Shown: positions 8,518 to 17,587, counted from the first letter of the stretch. The stretch is 32,486 nucleotides of DNA from Nitrososphaeraceae archaeon (GCA_009377575.1 WHTU01000039.1:1-32486), one strand, 5' to 3'. The notes: generated by a model not told the origin, from the letters alone. Numbers and translations: made by a program.

Positions 8518-8754
8518 ATGGACGAGTACGATAATTCATTCTGCACTTGTGGACATGAAAGAGAATATCATTCACACAGACCCATTATTCCTCTAGAAGG
8601 GATGGAGAATGATCCCAACGAGCATCTGTACTATTGTACACAGATAGGAGATGGCTGCGGTTGTAACGGATTTGAAGGAAGAAGAATCAATCGTCATAAA
8701 GGAGTCGTTAGAAAGTACGGCACTTCATCATCCTTTTTCTCTTCCACAAAATGA
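8518..8754 (+). CDS. Small zinc-binding protein
   Basis: This 78-residue protein has CxCGHxxxxH (FCTCGHEREYH) near the N-terminus and C....GDGCGCNGFE in the middle, an arrangement typical of small archaeal/viral zinc proteins. A strong ribosome site GGAGGTGA (8498-8505) lies 12 bases before the ATG, which is long spacing. It is the last clear gene of the integrase-led cluster. The stop codon lies inside the palindrome AAATGATCATTT (8749-8760), and T-rich sequence follows at about 8766-8780, a plausible transcription end. Confidence 0.6.
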   Translation: MDEYDNSFCTCGHEREYHSHRPIIPLEGMENDPNEHLYYCTQIGDGCGCNGFEGRRINRHKGVVRKYGTSSSFFSSTK

Positions 8755-8842
8755 TCATTTGCGGGCGTTTCTTCCTTTTTTAAACGTTGACGACTGGTGA
8801 TTAGGATCTTGGGTACTAAAGATAGCAGAAGCGAGTAACTAA

Positions 8843-8953
8843 ATGAAGAAAAGAAGTATTATATCGACATTTGAAGCTGCACACATTCAAAAGCAACTGA
8901 ACGCAGTAAGACATGAACGTGCTAGCATAAGTTCTAATATTAATAAATCATAG
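8843..8953 (+). CDS. Possible 36-aa basic peptide
   Basis: The frame ATG 8843 to TAG 8951 encodes a basic peptide beginning MKKRSIISTFEAAH. There is no good ribosome site and no recognised relative. It is listed only because the interval 8755-9000 otherwise contains no gene. Confidence 0.2.
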   Translation: MKKRSIISTFEAAHIQKQLNAVRHERASISSNINKS

Positions 8954-9000
8954 GGGTGCTTTAATAAAGTAAAAGTAGGGGGTTCTGGCTTTCCAAAGTT

Positions 9001-9873
9001 GTGAAAATAAAGGTTCAGCCGGTCAGAATAACTTTTGTTATAATGACATTCTTGCTATCAATAACTGCGGTAATAACTACTGGTTACTTTTTTTCTTATC
9101 TCCCTCTAGTTAAAGGTCAGCCAGATGAACCTTTACCCGTTCTCCTTATACACGGTTACCGATCTACTAACAATGTATGGGATGAATGGGTAGATCAACT
9201 TGAAGATCTAGGCATATACGCAAAAGCAATAAGTTTTGAAGATGATCCAACAACTGCTATTGATGAAGATGAATGCGGAGCTGCTGAGGATCATGCTGCG
9301 CAGCTAAACCAGTTAGTTACTGATTTCAAAGAAGAAACTGGAAGAGACAGAATAAATATTGTCACCCACAGCAAAGGCGGGCTAGATGCTCGATTGTATT
9401 TGGCTATTAATCCCTTTAGTAAAGATGTCGCAAATCTAATAATGATTGGAACACCTAATGAGGGATCACCGTTAGCTGACCGCTATTATCTGCAAGATGA
9501 TTGCAAACCGGCTGTATTTGATTTAAGAACAACCGCGCCAGTGCTCAGAGCAGAAAAAAATGAACATACTGTATATCATACTATTGCAAGTAACTGGATT
9601 AGCATATACGAATTATTTTCACCATTTTGGTGGATAGCTGAAGATATAAATTGTCCATATCCACCCAATTGGTTTGACTTAGAAGGCTGGAATTTCCTTG
9701 CTTTTCAATACAACGGAAGAAATGAGATCGCAGGACCGGACGATGGAGTAGTCCCAGTATGGAGTGTAGAGGAACCAGGAGAGTTTGCGTCACTAGGTCG
9801 GACCGATAATTGTCACACAAATATGTTTACAGACGATGAATTCGAAAAGGCTATCCGAGTATTGTTAAATTAA
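9001..9873 (+). CDS. Secreted lipase/PGAP1-like alpha/beta hydrolase
   Basis: This 290-residue serine hydrolase begins with a signal peptide or anchor (hydrophobic about 10-36). LLIHGY (48-53) forms the oxyanion region. THSKGG carries the nucleophile Ser124, GPDDGVVP (about 246-253) supplies the acid, and NCHTNM (His272) the base. The fold and order match the lipase class 2/PGAP1 group, acting on ester-linked lipids or surface molecules outside the cell. The start is GTG at 9001 with no ribosome site; Met15 is an alternative. A paralogue with the same motifs lies at 26611-27438 on the other strand. The substrate cannot be read from sequence. Confidence 0.75.
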   Translation: MKIKVQPVRITFVIMTFLLSITAVITTGYFFSYLPLVKGQPDEPLPVLLIHGYRSTNNVWDEWVDQLEDLGIYAKAISFEDDPTTAIDEDECGAAEDHAAQLNQLVTDFKEETGRDRINIVTHSKGGLDARLYLAINPFSKDVANLIMIGTPNEGSPLADRYYLQDDCKPAVFDLRTTAPVLRAEKNEHTVYHTIASNWISIYELFSPFWWIAEDINCPYPPNWFDLEGWNFLAFQYNGRNEIAGPDDGVVPVWSVEEPGEFASLGRTDNCHTNMFTDDEFEKAIRVLLN

Positions 9874-10634
9874 ATGATTTCTTACTCAACGAATGTCATA
9901 TTGGTTTCATATGTCCCCTAATATCTGATTCAGAATCTGCATTTTGACTTGCTAATGGGCTAGAACCTTTTGAGTCACATGATTGTGCCGATAATATTTT
10001 ACAAACCTCTGGGTTTCACGTCTATCTTTTCCCTTTATTACATATATTCCCTTAATAGATAGATTCAATATTACATTCTAGAAGTAGACAATACTGCCTC
10101 AGAGTATTATTTAAAGGTATAACAGCAAGGTTACCTGTCATGTAACGTCCTAAATGGGCAGCAAATACCTCCTTATACTCTCACAATGCGTCCCATATGT
10201 CCCATGTGTCCCAATCGTTAGACGAACAAGAGGAGGGGTCTTATGGTAATTCCTAAAAATTGTAACAAATAATGATAATTTTGATTCTCATTTTGGGACT
10301 TCGTGTTCCTCTGTTTATTGGGCTAATTATTAAGTCTGCGTTGTTGTCATCAATTGATTTAATACGCCATCCCTTTCCGATAGGAAAGATACAGCAGCTG
10401 CAGGTGCTGTACGTCAAATCCAAACAGACGTAATACTGTCTGAGAAGTGTTGGGGAAGTGAGTTGATCAGTTGAGTATAAGGAGTATATACGCGGAGTAA
10501 TTCCCTATTACGAACTAACCTTTGAAGAGAAACAGAGGCTCAATTCAAGGGCTAGATCAGACAAAGGAGACAACAATAACATTTCACGTATTTCGGAGGA
10601 AACATAAGAAGATAAACAGTAGTCTGAAACAATT
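9874..10634. other. Gene-poor stretch with hairpins and a short coding-like remnant
   Basis: About 760 bases hold no complete gene. Three near-repeats of TCCCATATG/TCCCATGTG lie at about 10192-10215. Two adjacent inverted repeats lie at 10374-10410. From 10467 to 10607 a frame without a start codon reads like protein (YYELTFEEKQRLNSRARSD), probably a decayed gene. The 13-mer at 10464-10476 recurs at 32145-32157. Confidence 0.4.
10374..10410. repeat. Two adjacent small inverted repeats
   Basis: TTTCC-GATA-GGAAA (10374-10387) is followed by ACAGCA...TGCTGT (10391-10410). Tandem hairpins in a gene-free region could be an RNA structure or protein sites. No associated gene was identified. Confidence 0.35.
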
Positions 10635-10978
10635 GAGATTCTAAATCGCAAAAAAAAGCCTGAGGGAATGACAGACAAGGAATGACAGGCCAAAAGACGG
10701 GAAGCCAGAAAACTACGAAGAGAATTAAGAAGGAACGCAATGCTGATATGAAACTCTGGCATAATAATGCAACAGGGGAACTTGGACATAGAGTAGATAA
10801 ACTGCGTTTCATGTGTTATTGTAGAGGGAAATACATTAGAAGTAGAAGGATTTGCAAGATTTGTAAATTAGCAAAGAAAATTGATGATTACATGTTAGAT
10901 CTCTTCAAAAGTGCGGCGGAAGGGCGTAGCAGCAGCAATATTTTTAATATATTGATAGTAAAATCATGTGACGCTTAG
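10635..10978 (+). pseudogene. Remnant of a basic Cys-rich protein, with in-frame stop and frameshift
   Basis: Coding-like sequence starts at 10635 in one frame (EILNRKKKPEGMTDKE), meets TGA at 10683, and goes on in frame as QAKRREARKLRRELRRNA. It then continues in another frame from about 10745 as MKLWHNNATGELGHRVD and CYCRGKYIRSRRICKICK (CxC and CxxC pairs). The basic helix followed by a Cys cluster looks like one broken DNA- or RNA-binding gene. A distinct short gene starting at 10682 is possible, but its first 20 residues would be a shifted reading of the Arg-rich helix. No family is recognised. Confidence 0.4.
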
Positions 10979-11144
10979 ATGTGACGATTAGACATAAACA
11001 AATTTCATTTCGACTTGTGATAAGCAATAAAAGGTCTTCTTGATACAGTATTGCATATGACAAAAATTTCTGTCATCACCATTTCTCCATTGGAGGTACA
11101 CAAAACACTAAATCAATGCAAATCCTATAATATCCTACGTAGCA

Positions 11145-11813
11145 TTGCTACTGTTATTATCTCAGCTGTTTCTACTACTAACAAGTAAGTTGCAATACAC
11201 TAAAATATCATTGAATGTTAGTTATTGTAGTATAGCTTTGACATCTGCTATAGACAAGGGTTACTTTATTAATACGTCTCCTACCGCATGGTCAAATGCT
11301 TCTCGTACTACTACTAAAGATAGAAAAACTGTGGTTCTAACTACTGCTCCTGATCCCATCCCCAGAATTGAGGTAACATGGCCAAATGGTACATTAACTC
11401 ACTATACGCCTGGAGGATACAGCTCTAAATATCGTTTCATAGGATCAGACAACTATTTGTTATTGCTTGATTCGTCTACTGGAGTTGGAGCTGTACAACA
11501 TAATGTATATGTAGTAGACTTTAACCTTTCTTCAGAAAAATCTATTATTAGCACTGGATACGTACCACTTACTGTTAATCCTCCTAATATTCATTACAGT
11601 CAAGGAACAGGTTCAGCTTTCCTTGTATTTAATCCAAATAGATCTAACTTTGAAAATATTGGAATTTACGAAAGTGATGATGGTGCACCGCTTTGCATAC
11701 TCTATTCTGCTGCCGATCTTACAGGACAGATACTTGGAGAGGCTACCGGTACAGAATTAAAAATCTATTATGTATACAACGGAGTTACTAAAACCCATTC
11801 ATGTCCACAATAA
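11145..11813 (+). CDS. Secreted beta-rich protein of unknown function
   Basis: This 222-residue protein starts at TTG with a Leu-rich signal-like segment, followed by a Thr/Ser/Gly/Asn-rich beta-strand pattern with several Asn-x-Ser/Thr sites. Segments such as RIEVTWPNGTLTHYTPGG and NIGIYESDDGAPLCILY suggest an extracellular beta domain. No ATG is available in frame, because the next upstream stop is at 11109. That makes the 5' end suspect, and the gene may have lost its original start. It sits alone between remnants. Function is not inferable. Confidence 0.45.
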   Translation: MLLLLSQLFLLLTSKLQYTKISLNVSYCSIALTSAIDKGYFINTSPTAWSNASRTTTKDRKTVVLTTAPDPIPRIEVTWPNGTLTHYTPGGYSSKYRFIGSDNYLLLLDSSTGVGAVQHNVYVVDFNLSSEKSIISTGYVPLTVNPPNIHYSQGTGSAFLVFNPNRSNFENIGIYESDDGAPLCILYSAADLTGQILGEATGTELKIYYVYNGVTKTHSCPQ

Positions 11814-11884
11814 TCTATACTTGTAAAAAATGATATGGGTAGTATTGACAAAAACATACGATTCTTGGCGACTTATTATCTTGA

Positions 11885-12142
11885 TATGCAAGCAAGTTTG
11901 GACTTGCGGGGTTGGCTGAAAGTCTGGCATTAGAAGTTGACTCCTATGATATAAGAGTGATGACAATATTTCTGGGACAAGTAGCAACAAAAATGTGGCA
12001 GGATTATGATTACAATTATTACGAGAAAAATAAGAATAAGATGCTTAGTCCTCAAAAGGTGGCAGCAAAAAAAATTGTCGAAATGATTCTAGACGTAAAA
12101 AAATACAAGAATGGAGACTCTGTAGAGATGTATAGCCCCTGA
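11885..12142 (+). pseudogene. C-terminal fragment of a short-chain dehydrogenase/reductase
   Basis: The frame begins directly after a TGA with YASKFGLAGLAESLALEV, which is the catalytic YxxxK motif of classical SDR enzymes plus the following helix. It continues through IRVMTIFLGQVATKM (the usual FPGQVAT segment) and KMLSPQKVAAKKIVEMIL to the end. The Rossmann half with the NAD(P)-binding TGxxxGxG motif and the catalytic Ser is absent upstream. The 86 remaining codons cannot make an enzyme. Sequence quality of the fragment is high, so the truncation is probably recent. Confidence 0.75.
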
Positions 12143-12441
12143 GTACTAGAAAGTGTATGACCTTAGATACAATCTGAGGTTTCTGAGGATCTGATATATT
12201 TAGAATGAATACGAAATAAGAAACAGCAGGCAAGATTGCAGTTGAACCAGTTAATGTGTGGTTTGCTGTTGCTGATCAATTTAATCTAGAATGTCGTACA
12301 ATCTGAGCTTGATTTTGGTAGCAGTAAAAACAGGCGATATCATATGAAACCAATTGGAAACTAATAGATAATACATGGGAACTTCATGGTAACAGATGAT
12401 AACAATGTTTAAAGCTTCAAAATCTATTTCATATATGGAAT

Positions 12442-13644
12442 ATGCAAGGATTAAACAGGCAGGAAACAGAGGATTACGTCATAGATCTGTATTATAATCA
12501 AAAAAAGACGATTAGAGAAATTCAGAAAATAGTAAGAAAATCTCCTCGTGATCTAAGTTTTATTCTCAATAAGGTGGAGCCAGAACGGTCTTCTCTTTCT
12601 GAATCTTCAAGAGCCTATCGATTATTTAAAGATCGACGCAATTTAATCGATGTTGCTACCCTTCTAAATCTAAGAGAGAAAGAAGTGACCGAGTATTACA
12701 GAGAATTCTGGAATCTAAATGGAATGTATGCCCTCAATCAGATCTATGAAGAAATCAAAGCAGAAGGAATTCTATCAATAGTCGGATTACATAGAAGAAT
12801 GAAGGAAGAATGTCTGAGTCCACAACAGTTCACTAGAATTCTTAAGAGGATTATAACACTTGAACGTCAAAATATAGATCTAGAAGGTGAACAAGCTAGA
12901 TTGGAAGTAAGCAATAAGCAGGCAACTAAGACCTTTCAGCAATTTACCGATCTTGCACAGAAAGATCGCAAGACAATGGAAGAAAATTTTTCTATCATCA
13001 GCCAACAAAGACGAGAGATTGAAAATCTAAACATAGAAAAGGCAAGACTAGAGAATAGCATTGATTCTATTTGGTTGAACAATGAAACATGTGTTAAAAT
13101 CAATCATATAGTAAAGCATGAAATAGAAAGCATCATATCAAATCCTAGATGGATGTTAAGATTAGCTCTTGCATCTTTATTTGAATCTTCAAGGAAACAC
13201 CCTGGAAAATTTCAGACCTTGTATTATAACACGCTTTCTCACCTGTCAGTGGAACAAATATTATCAGAATCATCCGACAGTCAAGACGCTAGCCTATATG
13301 GTTTCGGTGAAAATGAACATGAGAAATTACTTTTAGACGAAGCCGAACAGTCCTACAATAGGATTGTTGATGCCATTACAAACAATTGTATTAATGGGAT
13401 GCCTAACAATACTGAATCATTATCTCCCATATCGCATGTACCTGATGTGCAAGGTATAGGAGGCAGTAGTAAAATATTTGATACTAGAGACTTGTCTCAG
13501 GTTAATTTTGTGTATAATAACATTACATTTCAACTGTCCCCTGGTCGTCCAAAAATCACAAATGAGAGTAATAGCGGAACGGATGTAATGCCAGGAGAAG
13601 ATGAATCAGATACCTACAGCTCCTTACAAGAGCAACAAGAATGA
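12442..13644 (+). CDS. HTH protein with long coiled coil (thaumarchaeal-type)
   Basis: The 400-residue protein opens with helix-turn-helix sequence (RQETEDYVIDLYYNQKKTIR then EIQKIVRKSPRDLSFILN, 5-42). A second HTH-like unit follows (SRAYRLFKDRRNLIDVATLL then NLREKEVTEYYREF, 56-91), then a coiled coil (about 135-210) and a polar C-terminus. Proteins of this build are common and multicopy in soil Thaumarchaeota; DNA binding is likely, targets unknown. GTTTAAAGC about 31 bases upstream is a TATA candidate. The TGA stop is followed in the same frame by 53 further coding-like codons, so this copy may be a shortened version. Confidence 0.6.
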   Translation: MQGLNRQETEDYVIDLYYNQKKTIREIQKIVRKSPRDLSFILNKVEPERSSLSESSRAYRLFKDRRNLIDVATLLNLREKEVTEYYREFWNLNGMYALNQIYEEIKAEGILSIVGLHRRMKEECLSPQQFTRILKRIITLERQNIDLEGEQARLEVSNKQATKTFQQFTDLAQKDRKTMEENFSIISQQRREIENLNIEKARLENSIDSIWLNNETCVKINHIVKHEIESIISNPRWMLRLALASLFESSRKHPGKFQTLYYNTLSHLSVEQILSESSDSQDASLYGFGENEHEKLLLDEAEQSYNRIVDAITNNCINGMPNNTESLSPISHVPDVQGIGGSSKIFDTRDLSQVNFVYNNITFQLSPGRPKITNESNSGTDVMPGEDESDTYSSLQEQQE

Positions 13645-13806
13645 GCACTTTCTTACACTCTACGATTAGCAAAGTTAGGTCTTGGATGGAATACCTTCTC
13701 TGCCGGAGTTATTACTGGGTTCGAAAAAGCAATTGATGTTGGTACTCCTATTATCAAGGACTTAACACAAGAAGCTAAAGATTATATGAAGTGCTCGTGC
13801 ATTTGA
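13645..13806 (+). pseudogene. In-frame coding-like extension after the TGA of the HTH gene
   Basis: Directly after the TGA at 13642-13644 the same frame stays open for 53 codons to TGA at 13804. It reads ALSYTLRLAKLGLGWNTFSA and then GVITGFEKAIDVGTP, protein-like and unlike intergenic sequence here. Either the gene lost its C-terminus by one nonsense mutation or the extension is a remnant of another gene. Confidence 0.5.
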
Positions 13807-14141
13807 GCGGTAGGTTATAAGATGAGATGCTCAGTCATAATATTTGCAACTGAGCAGAAAACAGCTTTCGTAGAATGAATGCAGAGTACACGAGCAATAT
13901 CCAGGCACAGTCATTGTTCTAACTGTGAATGTGACTGTTACGCACATCCGCAGGTTCAGGTCCTAAGTTCATCTGACCAGAGCGAGATTGTGATGAAGCG
14001 TACCGTAGTAGTCCCACGAATCCTTTTCATATTTGGCAATGGAAAGTAAATCCGTTACTATATTTTTATAATGTAAGTTAAAAACTTCCCTTCGACACAC
14101 GAACTAGTCCACTAAATTTAACCCCGTTTCAAGCCTTTGTT
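13807..14141. other. Gene-free stretch, 335 bases
   Basis: No credible frame, repeat or promoter was seen apart from the AT-rich TATATTTTTATAATG at 14059-14073, about 70-80 bases upstream of the next open frame. Composition becomes noticeably less AT-rich near 13930-14040. Confidence 0.4.
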
Positions 14142-14411
14142 TTGGCGCACCTCACCACTGAGGATATCCAGCGTCAACGTGACGGTACGGCGTTCGGGAG
14201 GCCAGTACCAGACTTGGAGCATACTCTTAGATATAGATATGCGACCAGCATAAACGAATTGACAACCATAGTGAATCCAGACCTTATTCCAGGCCATGAG
14301 TGGAATGCAGATGATACTCTTAGAAGAATGGGAGTTCATATAATAGAAACCAAGCAATATCACAGACTGATGCTTGTGGAAACGGTCAAGAACCGACAAA
14401 CCATCCCATGA
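14142..14411 (+). CDS. Doubtful 89-aa open frame
   Basis: TTG-started frame with an ordinary composition (segments PGHEWNADDTLRRMGVHIIE and TKQYHRLMLVETVK) but no recognised family and no ribosome site. It is followed by an out-of-frame remnant of a secreted protein, so it is probably also part of a decayed gene. Confidence 0.2.
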   Translation: MAHLTTEDIQRQRDGTAFGRPVPDLEHTLRYRYATSINELTTIVNPDLIPGHEWNADDTLRRMGVHIIETKQYHRLMLVETVKNRQTIP

Positions 14412-14622
14412 TTCGTCCGAAGTTCAATTACTTCCAGGCGATTACCGGGTAATTGAAGACGTTGAACCTGTACCAGAAACCGAAGGCTTTGATTTTGTTT
14501 CTGTTGTTCTTGACGAAGGATGTAGTAGCAGTACCTCCGGAGGACCCATACAGGCTGGAGAAGAGAGAGAATGTCAAATCATAAACACCTATCATGAGGT
14601 ACGGTTACCACCACCAGACTAG
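14374..14622 (+). pseudogene. Fragment of a prealbumin-like/SpaA-type secreted protein
   Basis: The frame carries LLPGDYRVIEDVEP, GFDFVSVVLDEGCSS and IQAGEERECQIINTYHE, then ends PPPD. This is the signature of prealbumin-fold (SpaA/Cna-B-like) domains in archaeal surface proteins: PGxYxVxE, a C-containing strand, AGExxxCxxxN, and a proline linker before the next domain. Such proteins normally have a signal peptide and several repeats. Here one domain remains, without a credible start, and the frame stops at the linker. It is a leftover of a surface protein. Confidence 0.5.
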
Positions 14623-14910
14623 AATCGTAGTAGCAAGAGTATTACGCCGAGGCCAAGGTATAATAGTCCTGGAAAGTCGTTACCATGTAATTCCTGTGTC
14701 GCCCTCAGGGAATCCAGGGTTGATGACAGCGAGACTCGCGTCACTTATCAGGAGCGCTGGGACATCGAGACGAGGAACGCTAACCAATACGTTTGAAATA
14801 TCACGTCTAGTTTTTAATAGATGAGACAAAACTCTCTAGATATCTATATCTAATAATTCATCACCAAAGAAATAATTAATACCGTAATACAAAGCTTAGA
14901 CTGAATTTCT

Positions 14911-16329
14911 TTACTCAGCTACTTCAACAACACCCATCATGCCATTATCTCCATGGAACATAGTGTGGCAGTGATAGACAAACTTTCCAGCGAAATCATC
15001 AAATGGTATGCGAATTACTACTTCACTTTTCGCAGGAAGCACTACAGTGTCCTGTAAACCACTCGCGTTGTAAGGTTATCCATTTATTGACATTACCTGA
15101 AAGTCATTAGTGTGAATATGAAAGCTATGCGATTGCTCTTCGCCATCCATATTTCTGATTGTCCACTCCTCAACATCTCCTAGCTGCACCTGCTGGTCTA
15201 CTCTCGTAGGATCAAAAATCTTACCGTCGATCATGTAACGTCTCTCTTCATCATTTGACGAAAAGACAAGCGTCCGATGACGATCAACTGTCAGATTGCC
15301 AAGGTCATTTCGTGGTGTGAGAGTAGATGGTATTGTCGCCTGTGTTATAGTGGCACCTTCTACGTTTAGCTTTGCCAATGTTACCTCCGGACAGTCTACA
15401 GATGTACAGATGGTCAGATGGGTGGACAGTGCAGTGAGAGGATATGTTCCTGGAGCCCCTGCAGTGACTAATACATCATACCTTTTACCAGAGGAAAGCA
15501 GAAGCTGCTGCGCATCCCAAACGCGCCAGACGGGGTTCCCATCTTCTGCTATTACATGGAAGGTATGGTTGGGCAAAACAATGTTGTAGTATGTTTCAGA
15601 CCCTATATTCGCCAGTCGCCACAGCTGGGTTTCCCCTGTCGCGATATTCAGAGTAGGATTAATATCACCATTAATAGTACGCTGGGAAGGGGCCGTTGGA
15701 CCTCTGATCTGAAAGTCCTTCATTGCAATCTCTTTTTCTTCAATATTGTGGAGTGACGCGGGCAGCAGATTAACCAGCTCCTCTATCACAATTAAACCTG
15801 ACATTCCAGCAGACACTTGATCATATGAAAGATGATGCTGGTGGGAATGATACCAGAATGTTCCTGGAGGATGATCGGCTGGAATGTCTATAATGTAATT
15901 TGCGATCGCTCCAGGGCCTACTTCACGAAAGACATTGTCTGAGTTGCCTGATGGAGACACGTGAAGCCCATGGAAATGAAGGTTCGTAGGCATTTCAAGC
16001 CTATTAATTAAAGTCAATTCTATTCGGTCGCCCGCACTAGCTTGTAGTGTTGGTCCAACGAGAGATCCGTTGTAAACCATAGCTGTAAATGATTGGTTCG
16101 CAATCTTGCCCTCCTGTTCGTCAGCAATTATTGTCGCTCGTAAGACTCCATTCTTACTATGGACTTGTGTGGCTGCGGAGAAACCTTCCTCGACAGCGAG
16201 GCCAACCAGACCGCCAGATATAATTGTCATAAATGTCACTAGCACTAGAATAAATGAAATTACTACTACTATCACGGCATCCATTTTATTAGAAATAAAG
16301 TTTCTCTTAAATGCTCGCTCTCTGTTCAT
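14911..16329 (-). pseudogene. Three-domain multicopper oxidase interrupted by one in-frame TAA
   Basis: From ATG 16329 the frame encodes an anchor or signal segment (17-45), then HFHGLH (118-123), WYHSHQHH (159-166) and HSFHIH (401-406). It meets TAA at codon 418 (15076-15078), directly after FQVMSING. The same frame then resumes with PYNASGLQDTVVLP and ends at 14911 after HCHTMFHGDNGMM (453-465), the type 1/type 3 copper motif. The complete reading of 472 codons is a normal length for CueO/laccase-like oxidases of Cu(I), phenols or metals. The truncated 417-residue product lacks essential copper ligands and should be inactive. The segment is less AT-rich than its neighbours. AACTTAAAG about 23 bases before the start is a weak TATA box. 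Confidence 0.85.
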
Positions 16330-16676
16330 CCACTATCAGAATCCAACTTTAAGTTTATGTTCATACACTCCTAAGTTATAATTGTGAACCTACTCCGCGT
16401 AAACTTCTAAAAAAGAGAAACAGAGAGAATCCGAATTGAAAGAGCTTAAAGAGAAAATCACAAACAGTTCAAACCTAAAGTCCAATTGGTTTATGGCAGT
16501 GATACAAAAGAATGCAATATGTTATAGCGGATTTAATCTAACCCACTATTTTAAGTACCCAGACTTTATATGATTGACATCTAAGCATTGAGATAAACGA
16601 TTCTTGCTTGTGTTGAAGCATACTTTCCGGGAGGTATTCGGGTTACTGTACAGCATACAAGCTTGGCTATGAACAT
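16330..16676. other. Gene-free stretch with a startless coding-like frame
   Basis: Between divergent genes, the plus frame 16403-16573 is open for 56 codons without a start. Its first half is a Lys/Glu-rich helix (KKEKQRESELKELKEK). It may be a gene remnant or chance. Confidence 0.3.
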
Positions 16677-17417
16677 ATGGTTGGTATTCGATTGCCGGGA
16701 GTAAGCAATGTATCAGTGAAATGTTTAATTTCATCTCCGGATAGTTATAGTTACTTCATGGCTGTCGAGGATGCAGGCAGTATAGAATTGATCCTGCAGA
16801 AGATTAGGCATATTATCCCCGCTCTAAATGATAATTCTGCTCTAGGATTACCTAATGCACAGGTTCTAAGATGCTTAATCATTCTGTATGTAGCCAATAT
16901 AGACCCATGGTATGGATATATGGGAAAACCAAATGAAGATAACAAGCTTCGTTATTTTACAATCGGCGAGCTAAAAAAAGTAAGTAAGAAAAAGGGAATC
17001 CAATTTACCGGTCCGAGAGCCACAGAACCATATGAGAAATGTGAAAGAGACGGCTATGTAGACATAAAACCTGAACCTGGAAATCGCACTTCATTCGCCC
17101 TCTTCGAAAAGGGTAAGGGGCATTGTCGGAAACTGGTGGTACAAATGTATGATGACAAATACCCGCAACAAGACCCTATACTAATTTCAACAGGAAATCA
17201 AGCAGAAGATAAAATAACTGTATTAAGCAACCTCCTTTCAGTAGATCAATTTGTCAAGCGACGAGAAATTCAGATTGTTTTGAACAAATATCCAGTTTTT
17301 ATTGGAAGAAAAATAGAGATCGAAGAACTAAATAGTTTTTTGGAAAATCCCACCAAATCAGTTATGCTGATTACTGGAGAAGGGGGTACGGGGAGCACAC
17401 CAATACCCTCATCATAG
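16677..17417 (+). pseudogene. STAND/AAA-type ATPase regulator truncated inside its P-loop
   Basis: The 246-codon frame has a winged-helix-like N-terminal region (about 95-150: FTIGELKKVSKKKGIQFTGP, then YVDIKPEPGNRTSFALF). It then has YPVFIGRKIEIEELNSFL, the usual lead-in to an ATPase domain, and LITGEGGTG, the start of Walker A. Where GKT/S should follow, the sequence turns to STPIPSS and stops. Downstream there is no continuation in any frame that I recognise, so the ATPase domain was lost by deletion or recombination exactly at the P-loop. The start could be ATG 16677 or Met28 (16758). The remaining protein cannot hydrolyse ATP but could still bind DNA. Confidence 0.6.
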
Positions 17418-17587
17418 CCGTGCTAACCCCGTCATTCCATTATTGTTGGACCGTCACTCCAGATTGTCTGTGTATCACCCTTTATTATCTATTTTGGAAC
17501 ACTATACCTCCATCAGTAGCAGTCTCGGACATTAATTTTTGATACTAAAGACTTGTTTCCGACGAAAGCTCAAACATGAGAAACTGA

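Noticed and set aside
10192-10222. Repeat TCCCATRTG read as a Cys-Pro peptide (MRPICPMCPNR)
   Set aside because: Only 11 codons from ATG, no upstream start and no promoter; most likely a short chance tandem repeat.
10508-10812. Minus-strand frames at 10508-10789 and 10552-10812
   Set aside because: Composition is Ser/Leu/Cys-rich shadow sequence opposite the basic coding-like remnant.
14594-14824. 76-residue plus frame
   Set aside because: It starts inside the prealbumin fragment in another phase and shows no protein-like pattern.
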